Shown: positions 47,913-57,642 of the stretch, piece after piece | Layout of the letters: every line of letters begins with the position of its first letter | How positions within the stretch are numbered: the first letter of the stretch is position 1 | NCBI GenBank assembly: GCA_019638595.1 | Contig: JAHBTJ010000020.1 | Span: 62,001 to 126,000, forward strand | Length of the DNA: 64,000 bases | Origin: Chitinophagaceae bacterium | GTDB lineage: Bacteria; Bacteroidota; Bacteroidia; Chitinophagales; Chitinophagaceae | Direction: 5' to 3' | Notes under the pieces: model-generated | What the model saw: the letters and a program-made list of their open reading frames with translations, nothing else | Told to the model about the DNA's origin: nothing | Database searches by the model: none | Translations under genes and position numbers: made by a program

Positions 47913-47954
47913 GGTTTGCAGCGCTGCATAGCCGGGCGGCAAACCTTATAGGTT
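47904..47954. repeat. REP-like palindrome, copy 1 (overlaps the cas1 stop)
   Basis: AACCTATAAGGTTTGC (47904-47919) and GCAAACCTTATAGGTT (47939-47954) form a 16-bp stem around a GC-rich loop. The same element recurs after cas2 (48432-48484) and near the transposase start (49185-49237). These are likely substrates of the REP-associated transposase. Confidence 0.85.
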
Positions 47955-48021
47955 TTCACCGGATAGGTTTTCTGAATCCATCCGAACCCGGCATAAAACA
48001 TTTTTATATTCATTTACGTAG

Positions 48022-48423
<402 letters not shown>

Positions 48424-48431
48424 CAGGCATT

Positions 48432-48484
48432 AAACCTATAAGGTTTGCAGCGCTGCATAGCCGGGCGGCAAACCTTATAGGTTT
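48432..48484. repeat. REP-like palindrome, copy 2
   Basis: AAACCTATAAGGTTTGC (48432-48448) and GCAAACCTTATAGGTTT (48468-48484) form a 17-bp stem. The loop is identical to that of copy 1. A right-arm-only degenerate copy (GGCAAACCCTATAGATTT) lies about 20 bases further on, just before the transposase stop. Confidence 0.85.
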
Positions 48485-48522
48485 TTATTCAACTGCTTTC
48501 CTGCTCGGCAAACCCTATAGAT

Positions 48523-49128
48523 TTATTCGAGGCCAACAGCCCTTTTCAAGTAAACCGGCTGGCTATGATAATCGGTAAAGCCTTTTAAACCGCCAAACCA
48601 ATCAAGCACCTCATCGCGTAAAAGCATTGTCGGCTTTTGAGAAAACATCGTATTATAAGATGACCATTTCCAATCTTCCATTGCCTTACAACACCCGTGA
48701 TGAACAGGATTTTTATGAATATAGAATACAGTTGCGCCGAACTGCTCCTCCTTTTCTATTGCTACTCTTCTTAAAAAATCTATAAACAATGATCCTTTCC
48801 TCGAATTAGCTTTGTTATAGGCTTTGGCATAGCTGTTAAGCAATTTTGAAAATTGCAGCATAATCATTGCAGGAAGTTGCTCCGGGGGAATTTGTTTATC
48901 CGGGAGACGGAAAATTGCAGGCTCTTCTTTTATTTTCACCAGGAAATGAAAATGATTGGGCAGAAGAGAATAACAGTAGGTATCGGCTATCGGGGATACA
49001 TATTTTTTATACCGCTCAAGAAAAAAACAGTAGTTTTCCCCAGTTAAGAACAACTGTTCATTGCCAACAGCTCTACTGAGAATATGGTATTTTTCGCCGG
49101 GTAGCAGCGGAATATGATAATTGGTCAT
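48523..49128 (-). CDS. REP-associated tyrosine transposase (RAYT, Y1 family)
   Basis: About 201 aa from MTNYHIPLLPGEKYHILSRA; the upstream in-frame ATG at 49185 lies in the palindrome. The HUH motif is in YSLLPNHFHFLVKIKEE, and the candidate catalytic Tyr is in LNSYAKAYNKANSRKGSLF. The C-terminal YIHKNPVHHGCCKAMEDWKWSSY is diagnostic of the Y1 REP-associated class. It cuts single-stranded DNA at REP palindromes. Four palindrome copies or half-copies surround it. It sits between cas2 and the array and faces cas2. Confidence 0.92.
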   Translation of the reverse strand: MTNYHIPLLPGEKYHILSRAVGNEQLFLTGENYCFFLERYKKYVSPIADTYCYSLLPNHFHFLVKIKEEPAIFRLPDKQIPPEQLPAMIMLQFSKLLNSYAKAYNKANSRKGSLFIDFLRRVAIEKEEQFGATVFYIHKNPVHHGCCKAMEDWKWSSYNTMFSQKPTMLLRDEVLDWFGGLKGFTDYHSQPVYLKRAVGLE

Positions 49129-49184
49129 TATACAAATTACAAAATCGCCGAACAAAAAAGCTGTATTTTCTGAGCCTTTTGACA

Positions 49185-49237
49185 AAACCTATAAGGTTTG
49201 CCGCGCGGCTCTGCAGCCCTGCAAACCTTATAGGTTT
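49185..49237. repeat. REP-like palindrome, copy 3
   Basis: AAACCTATAAGGTTTGC (49185-49201) and GCAAACCTTATAGGTTT (49221-49237), with a different GC-rich loop from copies 1 and 2. It lies just upstream of the transposase start. Confidence 0.85.
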
Positions 49238-49346
49238 ATTAAGCAGCTTTTAGGAAATCAGGAATAAAAAAATCGCTTTTTCGACCGCTTTTTTCATCCT
49301 GCAAACCCACTCAAACAATTCAAAAACAAGCATTTACCCGATTTCT
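49238..49346. other. Cas-proximal flank of the CRISPR array (possible leader)
   Basis: About 109 A/T-rich bases without a gene between the last REP palindrome and the first repeat, with a short hairpin AAATCGCTTTTTCGACC. The adjacent repeats are intact, and the far end of the array is degenerate, which would make this the leader (integration) end. The direction of crRNA transcription is towards it, so a leader promoter is not expected here. Confidence 0.45.
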
Positions 49347-52300
49347 GTTGTAAAAGAACTAAGCTACATAATAATTGAAAGCAATTCACAACGCCCTGTC
49401 TTGTGTGTGCCTGCCGTGGGCGTTGTAAAAGAACTAAGCTACATAATAATTGAAAGCAATTCACAACGGAATGACTAAAACAGAAGCCTACATATCAGTT
49501 GTAAAAGAACTAAGCTACATAATAATTGAAAGCAATTCACAACTGGATTTGATCAGGTTAACGGGTGTTATTTGTTGTAAAAGAACTAAGCTACATAATA
49601 ATTGAAAGCAATTCACAACTATTTGTCAAAATTTAGAGCGGTAATGAAAGTTGTAAAAGAACTAAGCTACATAATAATTGAAAGCAATTCACAACGCCCC
49701 AGTAGTGGATACCGGCAAAGTTTATGTTGTAAAAGAACTAAGCTACATAATAATTGAAAGCAATTCACAACCGTATGGAAATAGTAAAAACAACCATACA
49801 GGTTGTAAAAGAACTAAGCTACATAATAATTGAAAGCAATTCACAACTAATTAGGTATATAATGAAAATGCCGAATGTTGTAAAAGAACTAAGCTACATA
49901 ATAATTGAAAGCAATTCACAACTCACGATCTGCGTTGTTTGTAACACTTACCGTTGTAAAAGAACTAAGCTACATAATAATTGAAAGCAATTCACAACTT
50001 AAATTCTGCCGGTGTTCAGAAGAATGAGTTGTAAAAGAACTAAGCTACATAATAATTGAAAGCAATTCACAACTTGAATTCTGCCGGTGTTCAGAAGAAT
50101 GATGTTGTAAAAGAACTAAGCTACATAATAATTGAAAGCAATTCACAACATGTACAAAAATGCACAAAAAAACAGAAACGTTGTAAAAGAACTAAGCTAC
50201 ATAATAATTGAAAGCAATTCACAACTAGTGAATAAACACATTAAAGCGATGCATGGTTGTAAAAGAACTAAGCTACATAATAATTGAAAGCAATTCACAA
50301 CCACTTTGGTGTTCAGAGTTCAGATGCTCGTGTTGTAAAAGAACTAAGCTACATAATAATTGAAAGCAATTCACAACTATAAATCTTTCACTTAAATATT
50401 ACAAAAAGTTGTAAAAGAACTAAGCTACATAATAATTGAAAGCAATTCACAACGCCGCTTCAAAAATTTTTCAAGCGCTTACGGTTGTAAAAGAACTAAG
50501 CTACATAATAATTGAAAGCAATTCACAACGCGGACAGAACATAATAGCTCCGTGTGGCAGTTGTAAAAGAACTAAGCTACATAATAATTGAAAGCAATTC
50601 ACAACTACATCGATGCAACAAGAAAAAGAAATAAGTTGTAAAAGAACTAAGCTACATAATAATTGAAAGCAATTCACAACTACATCGATGCAACAAGAAA
50701 AAGAAATAACGTTGTAAAAGAACTAAGCTACATAATAATTGAAAGCAATTCACAACTCCTCAGGACGAGGCTTCAGCCTAGAGAGAGTTGTAAAAGAACT
50801 AAGCTACATAATAATTGAAAGCAATTCACAACTACGAGAATGCAACAAGAAAAAGAAATAAGTTGTAAAAGAACTAAGCTACATAATAATTGAAAGCAAT
50901 TCACAACTACAAGAATGCAACAAGAAAAAGAAATAACGTTGTAAAAGAACTAAGCTACATAATAATTGAAAGCAATTCACAACTACAACGATGCAACAAG
51001 AAAAAGAAATAACGTTGTAAAAGAACTAAGCTACATAATAATTGAAAGCAATTCACAACTAACAATCATGAAAAGAAAGACTTCCCCACGTTGTAAAAGA
51101 ACTAAGCTACATAATAATTGAAAGCAATTCACAACCAGCAAGAAAAAGAAATAACATCCCAGATGGTTGTAAAAGAACTAAGCTACATAATAATTGAAAG
51201 CAATTCACAACTTGCGCAATCTTCTTATACGCATTGCAAACGTTGTAAAAGAACTAAGCTACATAATAATTGAAAGCAATTCACAACGCGTACCGAACTT
51301 AGGCATCAAACGAACCGGTTGTAAAAGAACTAAGCTACATAATAATTGAAAGCAATTCACAACATTGCCATGCCGCGTTACTATAAGGATCGTGTTGTAA
51401 AAGAACTAAGCTACATAATAATTGAAAGCAATTCACAACAACATCCCAGATGTTACTTGATGATCTTCGTTGTAAAAGAACTAAGCTACATAATAATTGA
51501 AAGCAATTCACAACGAATCGAAATTTTTTCGATTTAACGTTTGAGTTGTAAAAGAACTAAGCTACATAATAATTGAAAGCAATTCACAACGACTCGGCAG
51601 TTCATGTCGCTGATATTCCAGTTGTAAAAGAACTAAGCTACATAATAATTGAAAGCAATTCACAACTCAACCACAAAAAGAACAAGCAGAGCAAAAGTTG
51701 TAAAAGAACTAAGCTACATAATAATTGAAAGCAATTCACAACAATGCTCAACTTGAGGAAGAAGCGGAAGATGTTGTAAAAGAACTAAGCTACATAATAA
51801 TTGAAAGCAATTCACAACACCCAAATGTGTGATTGCATATCTCCTTACGTTGTAAAAGAACTAAGCTACATAATAATTGAAAGCAATTCACAACGTTATC
51901 GTTTTTGTGTTATCAAATTCGCTTGTTGTAAAAGAACTAAGCTACATAATAATTGAAAGCAATTCACAACATACGTTTTACTGGCGCATAATGGCTGAGA
52001 GTTGTAAAAGAACTAAGCTACATAATAATTGAAAGCAATTCACAACTGCTGAACGCACACATGTTCGCGAAGGAATGTTGTAAAAGAACTAAGCTACATA
52101 ATAATTGAAAGCAATTCACAACTATTCGTGTGATTTAGTACAACGATCATTGTTGTAAAAGAACTAAGCTACATAATAATTGAAAGCAATTCACAACCGC
52201 TTGCCCGGCGTACACTCTATAAAGTCCGTTGTAAAAGAACTAAGCTACATAATAATTGAAAGCAATTCACAACAATAGTCAAATGGAGAATAAAAAATAT

Positions 52301-54092
52301 TTGGTTGTAAAAGAACTAAGCTACATAATAATTGAAAGCAATTCACAACAAATCAGTATACAGGCATGATTAGAATGGGTTGTAAAAGAACTAAGCTACA
52401 TAATAATTGAAAGCAATTCACAACACGCGCATAACGATCTAATATCTCGCGGATGTTGTAAAAGAACTAAGCTACATAATAATTGAAAGCAATTCACAAC
52501 GTAGCAAAGCTGCGCCAGTACCCTGCTAACGTTGTAAAAGAACTAAGCTACATAATAATTGAAAGCAATTCACAACATCATTCTTCTGAACGCCAGCACG
52601 GTTCAAGTTGTAAAAGAACTAAGCTACATAATAATTGAAAGCAATTCACAACAATATAACTCCCCCACCTCTCAAATGGCGAGTTGTAAAAGAACTAAGC
52701 TACATAATAATTGAAAGCAATTCACAACCAGGCAACCGGTCATCGTTGCGATGAGCTGGTTGTAAAAGAACTAAGCTACATAATAATTGAAAGCAATTCA
52801 CAACTACGGTAATGCAACAAAAAACAGAAACAACGTTGTAAAAGAACTAAGCTACATAATAATTGAAAGCAATTCACAACAAAGCCCTAATGTACTTGAT
52901 ATATTAGGGGTTGTAAAAGAACTAAGCTACATAATAATTGAAAGCAATTCACAACATAGCATGGAGTGCTATACGTGAGAATATTGTTGTAAAAGAACTA
53001 AGCTACATAATAATTGAAAGCAATTCACAACTACCGAAATGCAACAAAAAACAGAAACAACGTTGTAAAAGAACTAAGCTACATAATAATTGAAAGCAAT
53101 TCACAACCAGAATCTGAAGTTAAAGAACAAATTGCACGTTGTAAAAGAACTAAGCTACATAATAATTGAAAGCAATTCACAACATATAGCCAACTCTAAC
53201 AGTTACGATGGCGTTGTAAAAGAACTAAGCTACATAATAATTGAAAGCAATTCACAACCCTGAAGCTCTACGGCAGAATAGAATGTAAGTTGTAAAAGAA
53301 CTAAGCTACATAATAATTGAAAGCAATTCACAACAATTAAATAATGAACGAAAATAACAACATGTTGTAAAAGAACTAAGCTACATAATAATTGAAAGCA
53401 ATTCACAACAGACTTAAAATGTTTTGCAAATTCAAAATAGTTGTAAAAGAACTAAGCTACATAATAATTGAAAGCAATTCACAACAAATAGAACTTATTC
53501 GTGATAATGTTCAGAGTTGTAAAAGAACTAAGCTACATAATAATTGAAAGCAATTCACAACTATCAAAATGCAGCAAAAAACAGAAACAACGTTGTAAAA
53601 GAACTAAGCTACATAATAATTGAAAGCAATTCACAACGTAGACGATCACTTACAAAAGATAATATAGTTGTAAAAGAACTAAGCTACATAATAATTGAAA
53701 GCAATTCACAACATAACTTTTTTTTGCGCATTCTTGGTCAAGGTTGTAAAAGAACTAAGCTACATAATAATTGAAAGCAATTCACAACAGGATACAGCCT
53801 AGCCATAAAAAAAATCAGGTTGTAAAAGAACTAAGCTACATAATAATTGAAAGCAATTCACAACATGGATTTTGGGGCTTTGGTTGAAGTTTTAGTTGTA
53901 AAAGAACTAAGCTACATAATAATTGAAAGCAATTCACAACTTATTATGCTTGTGGCGAGTATGGAGGGCGGTTGTAAAAGAACTAAGCTACATAATAATT
54001 GAAAGCAATTCACAACAGGGTGCTTATACCGGTGAAGTTTCAGCTGGTTGTAAAAGAACTAAGCTACATAATAATTGAAAGCAATTCACAAC
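49347..54092 (-). CRISPR. Type II-C CRISPR array: 63 full repeats, 62 spacers
   Basis: I located 63 repeat starts from 49347 to 54047. Each repeat is 46 bases, begins GTTGTAAAAGAACTAAGC and ends AAAGCAATTCACAAC as written on the plus strand, and I saw no variant. Spacers are 29 or 30 nt, so the period is 75 or 76. In crRNA sense (minus strand) the repeat starts GTTGTGAATTGCTTTCA, the part paired by the tracrRNA anti-repeat, so crRNAs are read from the minus strand. Plus-strand frames that read VVKELSYIIIESNSQ through the repeats are artefacts. Several spacers are near-identical (see findings). Confidence 0.98.
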
Positions 54093-54275
54093 TTGCTGTT
54101 GCGGTAGTGAGGCAGAATAAAGAAGGAGACAACAGATTATATCTGCACGAAGTAACGTTAAAAGAAAAACTCCTTGATAGTAGTTCTAATCCTGTCTTGT
54201 CTGAAACGACACAGGCCACCACGCAAGGAGAGGTGGCAAAGGTATTGAAAAATATTGTAGATGCACACAATAATC
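54093..54275. other. 183-nt protein-coding-like segment in the place of a spacer
   Basis: Between repeat 63 and a truncated repeat is a unique 183-nt segment, six times the normal spacer length. On the plus strand it is open throughout and reads LAVAVVRQNKEGDNRLYLHE and VTLKEKLL, later GEVAKVLKNIVDAHNN. The text is protein-like and resembles, from memory, C-terminal parts of phage or mobile-element polyvalent proteins. It has no start or stop of its own within the segment. Confidence 0.6.
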
Positions 54276-54366
54276 GTTGTAAAAGAACTAAGCTACATAA
54301 TAATTTACTTCGGTATTTTTTGTTTGTCATTATTGTCTCAGTGATATTGTTGAATGTAATTCACAA
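54276..54366. repeat. Interrupted terminal CRISPR repeat
   Basis: 54276-54305 equals the first 30 bases of the repeat (plus-strand reading). It then breaks off into 44 unrelated bases. At 54350-54366 TTGAATGTAATTCACAA matches the last part of the repeat in 15 of 17 positions. The two pieces may be one repeat split by a small insertion. Degeneration at this end suggests the distal (trailer) end of the array. Confidence 0.6.
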
Positions 54367-54574
54367 ACCTGTTTCGGTCAATTACCCACCTTACCACAGT
54401 TCCCTCCTCCCGGAAAGGGAGCAGTGCCCACTATAGCAAAGGGGTGAGTAATTATTAATCAGATAATAATGGTTTTAAATTTTATTACCTGATCTGGTAA
54501 CGTTTCCGGCAACGTTACCGATTGATTTTCTTGCATTTAGTTCAATATACTCCGGGGCTATTCTAATTTTATTT
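54367..54574. promoter_or_regulatory. Upstream region of the susC operon
   Basis: About 208 bases without a gene between the array and the SusC gene. It contains a short hairpin (CCTCCTCCCGGAAAGGGAG) and the LacI-type operator at 54496-54519. The operator lies about 55-80 bases before the SusC start, close to the expected promoter position. Confidence 0.6.
54496..54519. promoter_or_regulatory. LacI-type operator, copy 2
   Basis: GGTAACGTT, TCCGGC, AACGTTACC is a 24-base inverted repeat. Its central 18 bases match the operator at 38094-38111 in 16 positions. It precedes the susC-susD genes, so the LacI-type regulator at 36996-38006 probably controls both. Confidence 0.8.
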
Positions 54575-57500
54575 ATGAAAACGATATTTCGTAACTGTTC
54601 ACTAAAACATGCTGATATGAGGAAAAAAATGCGGTTACAGGCACAGTATTTACTGTTGCTGCTGCTGCTTGCTGCCGGTAATGTGTTTGCCCAGCAAAAA
54701 ACAATAAAGGGAAAAATAATAAACCAGGCCGATGCTGCTCCTGTACAGGGTGCTACTGTAAGGCTGTCCGGTTCAAATGCAACAACTATCTCTGATGCCG
54801 ACGGACTGTTTGCGCTGAACTATAATTCGGCCGCATCCAATGAAACAATCGTTATTTCTTCGGTAGGTTTTAAAACGGTAACCATAAAAGTTGCTGCAGG
54901 TGCTTTTGTAAATGTAGAAATGGAAACAGAAGCGGAAACGCTGGCGGATGTAGTGGTTACCGGTGTTGGTGGCGCTACTTCTCAAAAAAAGGTTCCCTTC
55001 TCTGTTGAAAAAATTGATGAAAAAGCTTTTAAAAATGTACCCGCTACCGATGCTGCGGGTGTGCTTCAGGGTAAGGTTGCCGGTATCAAGCTGAATAAGA
55101 CCGGCGACCCGGGCAGCGGTACTAATATCCAGCTAAGGGCGGCAAAGCAAATTTACGGATCTAACAATCCATTGATCATTATTGATGGTGTACTTACGGA
55201 AGGCAACCTGCAGGACCTGAACGCTGAAGATATTGCCTCTATCGAAGTGGTAAAAGGAGCGGCGGGATCTTCATTGTACGGATCAAGGGCAGCCAACGGC
55301 GTGATCAACATTATTACCAAACGCGGCCAGCAACTGGATGCCGGTAAAACAGTAGTGAATTTCCGTACCGAATATGGACGAAGCACGATAGGCTTTATTC
55401 CTAAACGGTCTACCGCCACTAATTTTGAAGTAGTCAATGGACAGGTAGACTATACCAAACCTTCTCCTGATGGATTAATGGATAATCCTTATCCACGATT
55501 GATCAACCAGGGAAAGGAATTTTTTAATCCTGGTGAATATTTCACTAACTATCTTTCATTTGCCGGTAAAAGTACCGATGGAAAAGCTTCTATATATACT
55601 TCGGTACAAAATACACAGGAGGCAGGTGTGGTAAGGTTAACAAAGGGCCAAAGCCGAACCAATGTTAAGGTAAATATTGACTATAAGTTATCCGATAAAT
55701 TAAAATTCTCTACTTCCAATTTATATGCTGCTTCAGACATTGATGGACGGGGAGCAGGCGTATGGAGTAATTTTATGCAGAGCGACCCGGATGCTGATCT
55801 GCTGCAACCCAACCTCAACGGAACTCCTTACCTGGTAAATCCTAATAAGATCAATGCACTGATCGGTAATCCCCTGTACGATATCAACAATTCAAGAAAT
55901 GAAACCGACCGGCAACGGTTTTTAGGAAATTATGCATTGAAATATCAACCTTTTACACATACTTCTGTAGATTTCTCTTACGGGTTGGATAACGGTAATA
56001 CTCAATCGCTTTTTATATCTCCCAAAGGAAAATTAAGAGTGAGCGATCCCACACTTACGGACAATGGCTCTATCAACAAAACCTCCGGCAATGATATTGC
56101 TCAAACCGTACAGGTAGATGTGGCACATACGCGCAGATTTGGCGATCTCAATATGCGTTTTAAAGTGCAATACCTGTATGAAAATGCAAAGTATGAATAT
56201 GTAAGTGCCAGCGGCATTAACCTCGCCGTACTGGGCATGGATATTACCAATGTTAGCCAGGCTGCTACACAAAACGGAAGCTCTTATAAAGCACAAACTA
56301 TTGCCAATAACTACTCCGGGGTATTAAGCACGGATTACAAAGGGAAATACATCCTGGATGCGCTGGTGCGCAGAGATGGTGTATCGCTGTTCGGTGCTGA
56401 TGTGCGCTGGAAAACATTTTATCGTGTAGCAGGCGCATGGCGTATTTCAGAAGATATTAAGATACCCGGTATTGATGAGTTGAAGCTACGTGCCGCATAT
56501 GGAACTGCTGGTTTGCGTCCACCTTTTGAAGCGCAATATGAAACGTTTGCTTTTGTAAACGGCGCTATCGGCGCTCAATCAACATTGGGTAACAGGAACC
56601 TGAAACCTTCGGTTAACCAGGAAGCTGAACTTGGATTAGATGTCAATTTCCTCAAGCGCTTCAGCTTTACGTTTAATTACGCGCAGGGATTAAGTAAAGA
56701 TCTTATCCTGCCCGTTCCTGTTTCAGCCATTACGGGAGCTTCACTGCAATATCAAAATGCCGCTGAAATCAAAACTTCATCATTTGAATGGATATTGAGA
56801 GGAACACTGATAGAAAGCAAAAATGTTACCTGGGATATGAGCCTGATATTTGATCGTAACCGTCAGAAAGTAACGAAGCTGAACCGTTCAGGCTATGCTA
56901 TTGTGTCTGCCGGAATTTTCAGGATAGAAGAAGGCCTAACGTTTGGAACTCTTTATGGACGTAAGTGGGCGCATTCGCTGGAAGATGTAATGAACCAGGT
57001 GCCGGAAGGACGGAATGTTGCGGATGTATTTACGATCAACAACGAAGGATATGTAGTGCGCACCGCGCAAATAGGAACACCGGAGGAAGAGCCGGTATAT
57101 ATTACTGACAATAAAGGAGTTCCGGTAAATGCGTATATCGGGAATGTGAATCCCAATTTCAATATGAATATGTCGAACAACCTTACAGTGTACGGCTTTA
57201 ATGTTTTTGCCTTATTCTCCTGGCAGAACGGCGGACAAACATACAACCATACACGGCGCTATACTGTAGCAAGTGCCGAACTGGATCAATCGGGTAAACC
57301 TTACAGCGACCGCAAACCTGAGCGATATTATGTAAAGCTTAAGGAATGGAACAATGAATATTTTGTAGAGGATGCAGACTTTTTTGCGCTGCGCGAACTG
57401 GGTGTTAATTATGATTTTAAAAATATCCGGATTGGCAAACTAACGCTTTCGAATATCCGGGTGGGTATGGTAGCAAGAAATGTATTCATGCTTACAAAGT

Positions 57501-57625
57501 ATACAGGATATAGTCCCGAAACAGGCAGTAACCAGGAAGGACTGGATGGTAATATTCTGAAGTTTGACGTGCACAGTTACCCTGTTTACCGCACCTTCAG
57601 CGGCAACCTCGCCATTACATTCTAA
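54575..57625 (+). CDS. SusC-like TonB-dependent outer-membrane receptor
   Basis: A 1016-aa protein. The signal peptide is LLLLLLLAAGNVFAQ after a Met at 54617 or 54575. A carboxypeptidase-regulatory-like domain (about residues 44-125, KTIKGKIINQADAAPVQGAT) precedes the plug with VVKGAAGSSLYGSRAANGVI and IIDGVLTEGNLQDLNAEDI. A 22-strand barrel follows and ends with the hydrophobic C-terminus GNLAITF. It imports oligosaccharides with the SusD partner. It is under a LacI-type operator and heads the operon. Confidence 0.95.
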   Translation: MKTIFRNCSLKHADMRKKMRLQAQYLLLLLLLAAGNVFAQQKTIKGKIINQADAAPVQGATVRLSGSNATTISDADGLFALNYNSAASNETIVISSVGFKTVTIKVAAGAFVNVEMETEAETLADVVVTGVGGATSQKKVPFSVEKIDEKAFKNVPATDAAGVLQGKVAGIKLNKTGDPGSGTNIQLRAAKQIYGSNNPLIIIDGVLTEGNLQDLNAEDIASIEVVKGAAGSSLYGSRAANGVINIITKRGQQLDAGKTVVNFRTEYGRSTIGFIPKRSTATNFEVVNGQVDYTKPSPDGLMDNPYPRLINQGKEFFNPGEYFTNYLSFAGKSTDGKASIYTSVQNTQEAGVVRLTKGQSRTNVKVNIDYKLSDKLKFSTSNLYAASDIDGRGAGVWSNFMQSDPDADLLQPNLNGTPYLVNPNKINALIGNPLYDINNSRNETDRQRFLGNYALKYQPFTHTSVDFSYGLDNGNTQSLFISPKGKLRVSDPTLTDNGSINKTSGNDIAQTVQVDVAHTRRFGDLNMRFKVQYLYENAKYEYVSASGINLAVLGMDITNVSQAATQNGSSYKAQTIANNYSGVLSTDYKGKYILDALVRRDGVSLFGADVRWKTFYRVAGAWRISEDIKIPGIDELKLRAAYGTAGLRPPFEAQYETFAFVNGAIGAQSTLGNRNLKPSVNQEAELGLDVNFLKRFSFTFNYAQGLSKDLILPVPVSAITGASLQYQNAAEIKTSSFEWILRGTLIESKNVTWDMSLIFDRNRQKVTKLNRSGYAIVSAGIFRIEEGLTFGTLYGRKWAHSLEDVMNQVPEGRNVADVFTINNEGYVVRTAQIGTPEEEPVYITDNKGVPVNAYIGNVNPNFNMNMSNNLTVYGFNVFALFSWQNGGQTYNHTRRYTVASAELDQSGKPYSDRKPERYYVKLKEWNNEYFVEDADFFALRELGVNYDFKNIRIGKLTLSNIRVGMVARNVFMLTKYTGYSPETGSNQEGLDGNILKFDVHSYPVYRTFSGNLAITF

Positions 57626-57642
57626 AAAGAAAAAATTAAAAT

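Noticed and set aside
49754-54436. Plus-strand open frames inside the array, with products repeating VVKELSYIIIESNSQ
   Set aside because: They arise because the repeat has no stop in these frames. They contain only repeats and spacers.
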